Part shown: positions 36,501 to 47,279 of the stretch, one piece after another
Position numbering within the stretch: position 1 is the first letter of the stretch
Layout of the letters: each line of letters begins with the position of its first letter
Source of the DNA: Coptis chinensis
Lineage: Eukaryota; Streptophyta; Magnoliopsida; Ranunculales; Ranunculaceae
Direction: 5' to 3'
Assembly (NCBI GenBank): GCA_015680905.1
Contig: CM027384.1
Location: 68,579,001 to 68,643,000, forward strand
Length of the DNA stretch: 64,000 nt
Notes under the pieces: generated by a model
Told to the model about the DNA's origin: nothing
Databases searched by the model: none
Seen by the model: the letters and a program-made list of their open reading frames with translations, nothing else
Translations under genes and position numbers: made by a program

Positions 36501-39237
36501 TATTAGTCTCTACATCAAGTGGCTTAGATAACTAAATAACAAAATCAATAGTGTTTTGGAGGCTAAGATTGATGAAAGCAAGTTAATTTGACTAAGACCA
36601 TCATAGAAGGTAAGTTATTTGGAACTTATTTATTTTTAAGCGCAATTATACACTTTATTCTTTTCTTCATTCCAAGCTCTCTTTGAGGAAGTTTCTTCTC
36701 CAACTCTACCTCCCAATCTTCATTGATCTAAAGCTTGCAACAATAGAACTTTCCTTACTTTATTCTCTATTTGATTTCATTTGATCACCTTTTCAGTCTG
36801 CTTATAGAGGTCGCCTATCTTTTTAAAAAGGATTTGTTAGGTTTTAGGTTTCTTTAAATGTGATTGGCATTGTAAGATTGCTTACCTTAAAGGAATGATG
36901 TCTACACAAAAAGATATCTTTAATAATTCCCCCCAACAATATATTAGTTAAACCCTACCAAAAGAATCATGTTTTTGACCATTGTAGTTCTTATACCATA
37001 GGATACTATGTGAAGTCTTCACTAGATTGAGCAATGTATGTCTCATCTGCCTGAGTAGGTTGAACATAGCACTACTATCTATTTAGAATTGAAAAATGCA
37101 ACTTATAGTGCCGTTGGGAAAGTGCCTAAGATACTGCTTGATGGCGTTATTTCATTACAAATTGTGTTCTCCTTTCCCATTTCCTTATTTGTTGTACTTC
37201 TTTATTATTTGCCAAATTTTATCATGTAGAGTGTTTCATAGTTTGCTTTGCCTCTATTTATATTTTTGAACTATGCAGTTAAAGTTGAACGTTGAGCATA
37301 AGTCTAAATTATGCCAAATCGAAGCTTCAAATGATGTAGTAATTCCTTGGGAATAGGTTGTCACCGAAATTGGTAACTTTCATACCTGAACTATTTCTTT
37401 GATCCACTTTATTGATTGTGCCTCTTTGCGGTACTCTCCTTCATTATTTTCCCATTTTTATTTTGTGGAGTTTTGATGGTCGACTCATTGATTATTTGCT
37501 TATCTTTTGTTGAGCCATGCTTATGGGAGACCTGTGATTGGTTCGGAATGCTTAGCGCATAGTGAAATTAATATATGAAAATGTAAGGTCAGTCGGCCAA
37601 TCCAACCTGGGACATTTCAGTCCACCGTCGATAAATGTAAATTTGGTCAAGGTGTTATACAACCTTGAGCCTAGAATGGGGTGCTTACTAGGTTGTTCAA
37701 TGAGGAGTTGGGTTTCATAAAAGTGTGTAGGGATTTCGAAAAGATCTTCCTAGATGCATGAGTACGTGTTCTCAAACTTATACAATCGGCCCATCTTGAT
37801 ATTCTCCATTCAGTGGCCAAATCGACCCAACGTAAAAGTTGCTTATACAATTTTTTTTTTTTTGTTTTAGTGCCATATGTATCATAATTCATTTTCTTCC
37901 ACGTCATGAAAATTTTCAAATAATAAGCTGATGGTTTGTTTTGGATCCACGTATTATATTGATTTGTACGTAGCATATCCCGACATCAAAAATTAGTCAC
38001 CCATACTTCTTTTCATTGGGGGTTCTCCTAATTTGGTTTGTAGTTCGATTTTGTTGTTACATTATCAGTGTTTTTTTTTGAATGGTAAGCATTGCAGGGA
38101 GGCATAGGTTGGACTACAGTGGAATTTAACTGATCTAGCTTGGAGTTTTTATTGAGCATAGGCTGCAATGCTGCATTAGACATGTTTGGATGAAAGTTGT
38201 ATGGGGCAAAAGCTTCGGCAGACACATACCTTCTAAAATATTTGAATTTTAGTTGTTTTGATCACTTGGCACACCTCATTATGGGTTTGTCTAAAATTGC
38301 TTGCTAGATCATGTTGTAACCAAATTTTAACTTTTTTTTTTTTTCTTTTTGGTAAATGTTGAGAATTGCGGGTTGTTAAAAGTGGAATAAGGAATTCAGG
38401 GAGGTACTTGATTCAATTGACGCGGCGATTTTGCGCCATGATGAAAGCCGGTGATTCAAGTTCAAATACAGCTAAAGAACATTTATTCATAGTAAACACC
38501 TTTATTCACTGCACACCACACACTGCAAGAGACCTTTCCAGTACAAGCTGATCTGGCTTGGTGAAAGTGGCACAGGCCGGCCAAAAGCTTAGGCATCACA
38601 TTCCCTCTTGAGTGTGTTATCAATATCCAAGTTGCTGTTAGAAAATGGACGCAATATGAAGTTGTTGTTAGAAAATGGTACTTCATGGGTGTGGTGGCGG
38701 GAATTAAACTTATAATAATATGGAAACATCAATTTTTAGACGGTCTTCGCGTGTTCAAAACAAGATATGTAAGCGTCAATGGTCAATCTTTTCAATCTAT
38801 ATTCCTTGGCTTTCCTTGGTAATAACAGGATTTTAGAGAGTTCTCATCAATTTATATTCTTTGGATTATTTTCTTTTGGTAACAGGATTTTAGAGTCATG
38901 TATGCATGTGCAATACTTGAGTCAACTATCTCATATGGAAGCGCAAAATACAAGTTGCTTTCATTTGTTAAGTTATTTTATGGCAACACCAGTACCTTTT
39001 CTTTTGCATTAGGTATTCAATTAAAAGTTGAATTGCAGGCTACTAGAGACATAGCAGAAATAAAAACATTATTTTATCTTAACAGGTTAGTAGTGAACAA
39101 GAAAAAAAGAGACATAACATAAAGAATAAGATAGTGTACCAATATTTATCTCCATCATTTTATTCTAATTAATTCTACATAATATTAATCAAGAAAGCAT
39201 TAAAACAATCCGTGCCAAAGGCACGGGTAATACCTAG
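33556..39237 (+). mobile_element. Helitron 1, non-autonomous, 5.7 kb
   Basis: The 5' end is A|TCTATTATAATAAAAC at 33556, the TC start of Helitrons. The 3' end has a perfect 7-bp stem CCGTGCC-AAA-GGCACGG (39210-39226), a short spacer and terminal CTAG at 39234-39237, followed by T. Insertion between A and T and the hairpin plus CTRR end are the defining features. An 86-bp direct duplication with GTCATTTAATTAAGG lies at 33680-33851. No Rep or helicase motifs are visible. The interior contains CT-rich, intron-like stretches and small open blocks, perhaps carried host sequence that I cannot identify. Confidence 0.75.
39210..39237 (+). other. Helitron 1 3' hairpin and CTAG terminus
   Basis: A perfect 7-bp stem with an AAA loop, then GTAATAC and CTAG. 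This structure marks the end of the transferred strand in Helitron rolling-circle transposition. Confidence 0.8.
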
Positions 39238-39828
39238 TCTATTATAATAAAACAAAATGGGTAAACAAAGGGTGGTCGGGATTTCGTGGAGATCTGAGTT
39301 AGATGGAGAACACGTGTACGGTAGATATTGTTTTGAAACATCTTTGAGGCTTTGAGTAGTCTTTTAAAGCACATTAATTAATATGTAAATGTAAAAATGC
39401 CAAAATTAAAATTTGGAATAAAGGCAAAAAAATATATTCTTAAATGTTGGGTTTAATTCGTTAAATGTAACGGTCGTATTAAATGGATAGATGGACCAAA
39501 ACACAATTTGTAAGTTGGCTCATTGAAACATTAGTAAAGGATTTGTTGGCTTGGGTCTCTAATACAACACTTCTGAAACGTTTCAGATGATTAACTTCCA
39601 TAGGCTATACTTATGTATAAAATAAATTTTCACATTTATTTAACAGTGAACTTTTTCATTTCTACTTTTTTTTTCTTCATGTTTCATCTAAAATATACTT
39701 ATGCTTTTTTTGTGATCACTAAACAAATGATATTGAGTGAATTTATTGAATTATATATTATTATTTTTTTCCTAACATGCATCAATAAATGTAAAAACAA
39801 TCGTGTCGGAGGCATGGGTTATACCTAG
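39238..39828 (+). mobile_element. Helitron 2, 591 bp, head-to-tail with Helitron 1
   Basis: It begins TCTATTATAATAAAACAAAATGG directly after the CTAG of Helitron 1. It ends with an imperfect hairpin TCGTGTC-GGA-GGCATGG (39801-39817) and CTAG at 39825-39828. Its first ~90 bp resemble those of Helitron 1 (GTGGTCGGGAT, GATCTGAGTT). The stem has decayed at two positions relative to Helitron 1. Non-coding. Confidence 0.75.
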
Positions 39829-39960
39829 TCTATTATAATAAAACAAAATGGATAGATAAAGAGTGGTACGGATCGTCTAGGGATCTGAGTTAGGTGGGGA
39901 GCAGATGTGCGGTAAGAATCACTTTGAATGGATTAAATTTCACAAATTAAATGCATGGAT
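39829..39960 (+). mobile_element. Helitron 3, 5' end, right boundary not found
   Basis: A third copy of the terminus TCTATTATAATAAAACAAAATGG starts directly after the CTAG of Helitron 2 and the similarity continues for about 90 bp (GATCTGAGTTAGGTGG). I could not find a hairpin plus CTAG to the right, so the element is either much longer with a diverged end or truncated. Only the similar part is given here. Confidence 0.6.
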
Positions 39961-42900
39961 ATTATTGTTCTCAAACTTCTTTGAGTGTGAATGAAATTCA
40001 AGTTTTGTAATTAAGAAAACATTTTGTGACTCTTAATATGGCTTTAACATAAATAAGTTTTGAAACACGTTTAAGGGGCATGGAATTAAAGTTATATATA
40101 CAGGAATTAGTAGTTGTGTGACTCTTTATGTGCTGTACATAATTAAAGGTTGGGTTCGCCACAGGAGATTTATACCTTTTACCTTTAATCCAAGCTAATT
40201 TCATAAAAGTCCACACTCAACATACAATAGCCCACATCGTACGGCCCAGACTCTTAAAAGCATTCAGTATCCAGCTTAGGCATCCTACGGCCCAGACTTT
40301 GAGGAGTCTCCAACCGTCCAACAGTTCAAACATCTATAAAAATAAATTAAAAATAAAACCCAGTCGTTGTCTCTATCAAAATCGTTTAAAACGCTAAAAT
40401 TCTTATTTATTAAGCTAATTAATTAAAAAGTTACAATACGGGAAGAGTTTAAAGGGTATCTGATTAGTAGTTAGAGCACAACTGATTGTATCCTTCCGTT
40501 ACTCTCTGATTTTTCTCTCCCATTCAGTTGAGTTAAAGCAGCAGTGAGAGCGTGCTGGATTAAGTAACGTATTTGATTAGTAATTATTCATTTGCTTCTC
40601 TCAACTCTTTCCATATAAAACCCCAACTCGCAAAGCTCTATCTACCAATTTTTGGCGTGAAGGTAATTAGTAGTTATTTCTTACCAATTTCTTCCAAATT
40701 AGTAATTATTAAATTTCTACCGATTGTAATGTTCTTATTTTGTTTTCTAGAGTATGTCATGCAGATACATGTAAACGTCTGCAACTTCTCATACGCGGCT
40801 CACTCTCCCCAGTGGACTCAGTCCTTTTTCTACAAGACTACAAACTAATCTCCTCTTCCTTCCACCTCTTCAGGTATCTTCGGACCCTTTTGATTTATTT
40901 TTCATTTTTTATTTTCTATGAAGCTTTTGTAGCTATTGTATATATGAAGGTTTGATTATATTTTTGTTATCTGTTTTGCCTCTCTTAGGAAATAAAATAT
41001 TAAGATGCTAGCTTCTCCTTTTTCGAAATGTTTTTCTCCAGTCTATCTATTCATTTATTTCTATCTGGAACTCTCAATTTCTCAAAATTTTCTCTCTTTT
41101 TGCAGGGTGTCTTGCTATCCTTTCGACACTCACATTTACAGGATAAGTTTTTTTCGTTTTTTTTTAGTTCCTTCATTTTTCTAATTTAATTTTGTGTTTC
41201 CGCTTTCCACTTCAATTTGAAAAAACATGGTACAATTCATTTAGAGAGGAAGAAAAAAGATTACTGGACTTTTTGTGGATTGGTAAAAGGTAGACCATCA
41301 AATGCATTAGTGTACATAAATGGCATCAAATCCGTCAATAACCGACCCATATTTTGATGCAAATAGTGTTATTTAATGGGATATATCGTAGCTAAGACTG
41401 AAAGGAAACAATTTTATTCTCTCCCTAGCACGTTACACCAATGTTGGGTAAGCAGCCATAGCCCACATTTATTAGTAATCCACATTTGGCTAACACACAT
41501 TAAACCTAGATTTCCAAAGTTTAGCTTGAGCATTTGCACACCCCTCCACAACTTATGTGACTGGGAATCTCATTTGTACTTGAGTGCTGTATTGGGCGCC
41601 ACTGAGATTAGATCGGGCAGCCTCCAGCCCAGCCCAAACAACAAAGTCCAAACAAGAAAGCCCAGTACACCCCCCCCACCAAATCGCAAACCGGAAAAAC
41701 CTGTTTTTTAGGTCATCTCTCTCGGTCATCTCTCAAAAACCCTTGACAAATTATCGCCAAACCTAACCAAAAAATCAAAATCCAATTGAAGCAATCCAAT
41801 TGAACCTTCGACTATGAGGAAGGGTTTGTTCTAGTAGCAAGAAAGCCGTGTTTATCGCCAACAGCTTCCCTTCATCAAACTCAAGTTTATCGCCAACAAA
41901 TTTTGCCCTTGATTTTATTTCAATCTTCTTCATCCCGATTCGTATCTTGTTCTTCTCGATTTAGCATGATATTAAAGATATAAATCAAATATTGTGTTTT
42001 TTTTTTTTGTAAAGGATCGAATATTGTGTTTTACTTTTAACGAATCTTGAGAAGGCCATAATCCTCGATAGTAGTTGATCGACTTGCTCGATGATATCTT
42101 TCTTATGGTATAATAACCAAATAACGGAAATAATGGAGTTGTTTCTCACAATTCGATCGGAGTCCATGATGTATGAATTAAGTAACAATGGTAAACACCC
42201 CGATCGTCTGTTTACAAAAGAGTCGTCTCTCTGAATCTATTAGCGACCATGGATGATCTTTGTATACATTTTTATCGTTTACTAAGTATGTTTCAACTTT
42301 CATGGCATTGGTGGAAGATGGATGGAAATCACTTTTCTTTCTCTCATAATTAGAACATGGTTATAAGAGTGACTTCAATTATCTTGTAATTGTGATTGGA
42401 AGGCAAGAGCCATTGCCTTTGGCTCTGCTTTCCTTTTCTCATCGGGAATAGCTTTATGTACATAAGCATCAAGTCGAAAGCGTTCAATTCTGAATATATA
42501 TGCATTATCTTACATACAATTGATTGGTCTTGTTTCTTATTGATAACCCGCTTGTCGGTCGTAATCTTGTATGGTGTGTGTTTCAATTGTGTTAGCCATT
42601 CAAAGAAAGATTTGAGTATTTGAGTCACCGATGATGGTAGAGATTTGGCCCCTCCGTGATGTAGTTCACAACTAGTCTCTACCCGATTATAGGAACATTG
42701 TGGAAGGGTGTCATCATCCCGTAAATCAGATCTGTCGTAAGGTTGATCAATTCACTATACAATCGTGTGTTTTTATGTGTAAATATTAGGCTCTTGTTGT
42801 AAGTAGGCAATGGCTAGCATCGCCCATCTCTTTTGTGGTGCCGCTGAAATCTATCGACAGCGTATTAGAAACCGAAGTCAATTGCATAGTCTATACATTC

Positions 42901-44280
42901 TGTTAAAAGTAAAGAGTTGAGTCGTCATTCTGCATACGAATTTAACCTTGTACCATAACTCAATCCCTAATTCCACGCCAAAATCATGCACCTGTGGTTT
43001 ATAGATACGAAGTACAAACTATTCCTAAAGTCAATAGAGATCATAGGTTTTTTATGTTTTCGAGTATCTATAGTAGTTGATCTAGTTTTCCTCTTGGTCA
43101 GAGATAAAGTTTGAGTTGGAGAAGACATTCCACTTCCACTATCTATTGAAGACGTTGGGGAAAGAAAAACGGGGTGACTTCAGCGATTCTTCGATCGTCT
43201 AGATTTTGGTGAGTAATCAAAAAATGGAGTACTAGTAGTGTCTTTCTTCATGTTTAGTACTTTTGTTCAAAACTATTAAGTACTGTGTTTGTTTGGGTTT
43301 TGAGGAGAAGAGAGAAAGACTTTGTTGGGTTTAACAGTTAGAAATAGTGAGAAAAATAAGGAGATGAAACTAACTTATTCAAAATGAAGAAATAGTTTGT
43401 TATGTTTGGAGATTTTTGTGGATATTTTGTTTTGTTGGAAGGTGTTGTGATGAATAACAACACTTGTAATTTGGCGGCAAATTAAACACTTGACCGGCCA
43501 GGTACAAGAGTGTTTTTGTGAGTTTGTTATGATAGAGGTTAAAACCTTTGCGGCATTTTTCTCACCGCAAAATGTCTAAGCATAAGCGTGAGTATAATAT
43601 GGTATGTACCAAACTTTCAAGATGTCAATTGAGAAAATAAACACTTATTACATATATTGATTATTTAATAAGAACTTCACTGAATCACCTATCAAAGAAT
43701 TAGATAGAAAACAACTCCACTCGTGATTTAGTGTTAAGCACGTAGACAAATGGCAATAGTAAGTGAATACAGGTATGCTGGCCATGTCAATATTTTCTTT
43801 TTTTTTAAACTTTCTAAGCCGGCAATCAGTATGACGTGAGGTCCATAAGTTGTATGTCTGCAATTGATTCTACCCCTATTAAAACCAACCTATTTTAAAA
43901 GCCTAATAAGAATTTAGAACACATCTTTTGGCATATATATGCTCCATACATAATTTGCCAATCCACTTGACTCAGCTCTATTCTTTTAGAATTAGGAGTT
44001 GGGATATAAAAAGTTAGTCAAAATACAAAACATAAGCTACTCCAAAAATAAAAGAAAACGAGCCTTTGGATATATTATTCCAACCAGTTTTGGTGAACCC
44101 AAAGTCTACTTAACCATACTTAACCACCGCATCCGAAAAGATCATATCAAGGGCGTCATTCCAATTTGCACGTATTTTTCCAGAAGTGGTACTTTTACTC
44201 ATTTATATATAGTGACAGTAACAAATGATTAACTCTCAAGTAACCCTTCTATATATATCGGGATCAAACAAAAGTATCTC
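39961..44280. other. Unassigned stretch right of the Helitrons
   Basis: No gene could be recognised. Two copies of TACGGCCCAGACT lie at about 40239 and 40289. CT-rich leader-like sequence occurs near 40500-41120. Open frames such as 40573-40848, 41376-41711 and 42350-42628 (minus) lack family motifs and any repeated structure. The 42300-43150 part keeps fairly long open stretches on the minus strand in changing frames and may be an old coding remnant, family unknown. The stretch may belong partly to Helitron 3. Confidence 0.3.

Positions 44281-44309
<29 letters not shown>
44281..44309 (+). repeat. Homopolymer A29 tract
   Basis: Twenty-nine consecutive A residues. It could be the tail of a retroposed sequence on the plus strand, but no upstream coding remnant or flanking duplication was found. 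Confidence 0.6.
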
Positions 44310-44312
<3 letters not shown>

Positions 44313-44756
44313 GGTATGAAACCTTAACGGAACATGCTATATCGAGATTACAAGTAAAGATGATAGTTTTGAAGCCATTTGTAATGTTAAAGTGGGCATG
44401 AAGTGTATCTAGTAAACAAGTGTACTATAAAGTTAAAAAAAAAGGTAGCAAGAAAAGGCATTGTACATTATATTACAACAAGTCAATTCCTTAAAACTTA
44501 CACAATAACCTATGTACTAAAAATGAAAAGGAAAGAAACACTTGCATATAACTCTGTGGCCATTGTCGTGAAGCGAAAGGAGTTGTTTCATTTTCATCTT
44601 CTATTCCCCGACTCTTCATCACCACCATTACTACTTACTACGAGAACTATAATACTTATTATCGAAAAAAAAAGAAGAGAACTACTACTACTTATAATTA
44701 CTTCTTGGGATAGAAATCACTAGGAACATGTCTTTGGTATCTCTAATATTCATTCC

Positions 44757-46200
44757 AAATCATGTGTTGCTATCCCAAATCCTTAATCGATAGTGTGCTC
44801 TAAGTCTAGTAAATTCTAGTTTGGAAGTATAATCGATCGAATAAGCTGTCGGTGTGTTTCAATCCCACAAGAATATATGAAAAAACTTAACATAACACAA
44901 CACCATCAAACCACACTTGTAGTGTATGTATGATCTAGGATTGATCAATGGTAGAATCATCTTGCTCATTTCCTCTAGGATGTGATTCAGATGAACCACT
45001 TGCCATAAGTGATCCATACATTTGTTAAGTCGCAGCGAGCATGCCCACTTAACTTTTATTATTTTAAGGATGATCCTTTCTTTGCAAGAAGCGGCCTTTT
45101 CCGGAAAGCAACTATGAGTAGATTGTTCAACCTTAACTCCAAACAAACAATGGCTAGTTTGACATCACAACATCTTCAACTAAAACCAGAAAACTAACTA
45201 CCCCAAACTAATTACACTCTTAACTCAAAGAATAACATTTGTGCGACTAAAACTTCGAATGTTACCTCGTAAACTGGTTCAAAACCACCCTCTCCAAGCT
45301 TATTCGCCAATAGAAAAATCAACAGAGAAGCGGTGATACACTAGCAAACAAAAGAAAAACCCCATGAACGATATCAAAACATGGTAATACTAGAACCCAT
45401 CGAATTTCAAACAAAAAATCGATTTATTAGGGAAAAAAAAGGCTTTTGGGAAAATAAACACGGTTTGGTCCGAAAAACACGCTTTTATAAAAACTAGTCA
45501 CTTTCGCTCATCCGTTGCCAAAGGCAAACCGACAAACCAAGATTTTTAATCTCAAAGTCTCGATCTCTCATCTCAAGCTCACCTCGAGGTAAGAAATATG
45601 ATCCTAAAACTTCGATTTTTTTTGTTTGAAATTCAATGGGTTCTACACGCAAAGTGATAAAATAAGCATTTGATTTGAATTCATGTGGCCGTTTGAACTT
45701 CGAACACTTCAACACTTCAAAAATAAACACCACTTCAAAACCCAATAACAAATCTAACACTTGTATTCAAAACACACCGCTTTCATTCTCACCACCTCAA
45801 AACACCAAAAACAACAAAACAGAGAGTGAGAGAGAGAGAGATGATGATGAATGTTTGCTGCTAACAAAGGGCGGTGGATGTAGCGGTACCAATCGGAAAA
45901 CAAGAAACAAAGGGACGAGAAGGGGGAAAAGAAACAACAAATTGAAACGAACCAACTCTCTAACAAATTGGTGAACATAACCAAAAGAATTCCTAGGTAT
46001 CAAAATCGCAGCGAGACAAATAGTATTAGCAAACCATACCCACCCCTCAAGCATTGATTAAACTCAACAGAGTTGAGTCGAACTCTAAGTCATGTGTTGC
46101 TATCCGTAATCCTTAATCGGTAGTGTGCTGTAAGTAGTGTACTCTAAGTGGCCGATACGCCGTTAAGCTAGTGCAGCGAGCATGCCCAATTAAATATTTT
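44757..46200. repeat. Direct repeat pair flanking a kinase fragment
   Basis: A ~50-bp block TCATGTGTTGCTATCC plus ATCCTTAATCG and AGTGTGCT is found at 44760-44810 and again at 46091-46137. A second shared block, GCAGCGAGCATGCCCA, is at 45033 and 46173. The order is the same in both places, so this looks like an old direct duplication whose copies have diverged, with the kinase fragment between them. Confidence 0.5.
45266..45330 (-). pseudogene. Receptor-like kinase fragment (glycine-rich loop exon)
   Basis: On the minus strand, DFSI followed, after a one-base insertion, by NKLGEGGFEPVYE ends at a GAG/GTAACA splice donor. Plant receptor-like kinases of the lectin and cysteine-rich groups have F-I-NKLGEGGFGPVYKG at exactly this place (ATP-binding loop, subdomain I). 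The last loop glycine is replaced by glutamate. No further kinase subdomains are found to the left, so this is an isolated remnant. Confidence 0.5.
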
Positions 46201-47279
46201 TGGTGCATTCTGATTTAAGATTGGCCCCCAAGCTAAATATTTTTGTGGTATGGTTAGAACTTAGAAGAGGGTGACAATGTGTCATAGCATCAAGGTGCAC
46301 TGCTGTTATACGAGGCTTTCTCTTTTGAGGATCAATACATTAGGGTTATGTATCATAGATCAAAGACTACTTTTCGGATAGATGATTTGTAATTTCTGAA
46401 AATACAAATTCAGATTCTCTTCTTTTGTCCAGTTATTTTGTCGAAGATGATTTAGTGGTTGGTAATGTTTTTAAATGTATCGTTTTTTCTGTAAAGAAAC
46501 CTTTTTCTTTGATCATGAATGATGAATATGAAGTTACTACTTGGGGAAAGCTACTTTGATCATGAATGATGAATGATGTTATAAGAGAAGATACTTTTAC
46601 CATTTTATGATTAGTGTTTACATACATTCACATTACTCACCTTTCATAATCGCTTATGTTCTTGAGTCTTGGCTAATGAGTAATGACCTTGATCACATGC
46701 AGCTTTTTTACGAAACTTGCTTAAGGGTCCGATACTGGGGGAACAAACTGAAAAAGCATTATAGGTGAGAAGCTTTCTTTGGTTTTCAAACTTCTTGAAT
46801 GTATGTTATCAAGGTGGTTTTTTGGGTGGTTTCCCTATGCTTGACGAGGGACGAGTCAAGTTCATTTTGTTGTAGAGAGTCCAGTTATTTTGTTGTAATA
46901 CTTGATGTACATAAATGACGGTTCATACGTAAACAGCCTTGTATATATATACATTTTGCAATTTGTCGTGTAAAAAGTTAGGTTATATGTACATATGGTT
47001 GTTGGAAGGATGTTATTATTGATTTCCGTGTTATGACGGGTTTAAGTATACTGAAATGTTGACCAAACAAAGGAAACTCTGCCCCAAAAATCTCGATAGA
47101 ATTTGGATAAATAGCGTAACACCTCATTCTATTTCTTCATATATACTTGGAGTTATCATAGCAAGCTTATAAGTCTATTAGTTTTACTGACGAGATGATC
47201 TCTTTTTCTAGTGGTTTTCTTTGTACATTGTTTATTTAAATATGGTTTACTAATACTTGTTTTATTTTTCTTTGTAGCG
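46201..47279. other. Stretch upstream of the PMD pseudogene
   Basis: No gene is supported. The final bases before 47280 read TTTTATTTTTCTTTGTAGCG, a good 3' splice site, suggesting an intron in the 5' leader of the PMD gene. A short duplication of TTTGATCATGAATGATGAAT occurs at about 46509 and 46556. Confidence 0.35.

Noticed and set aside
42350..42628. 92-codon minus-strand frame that looked protein-like
   Set aside because: No recognisable motif, and neighbouring frames do not extend it; kept only as possible remnant in the stretch description.
45754..46054. Minus-strand frames with a leucine- and serine-rich start, possible signal peptide
   Set aside because: CT-rich leader sequence read as protein; the two frames overlap and neither continues into a known domain.
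46195..46240. Candidate left terminus of the MULE/PMD region resembling the inverse of 56430-56470
   Set aside because: Similarity is limited to short GCATTC and GATTGG words; too weak to define a terminal repeat.
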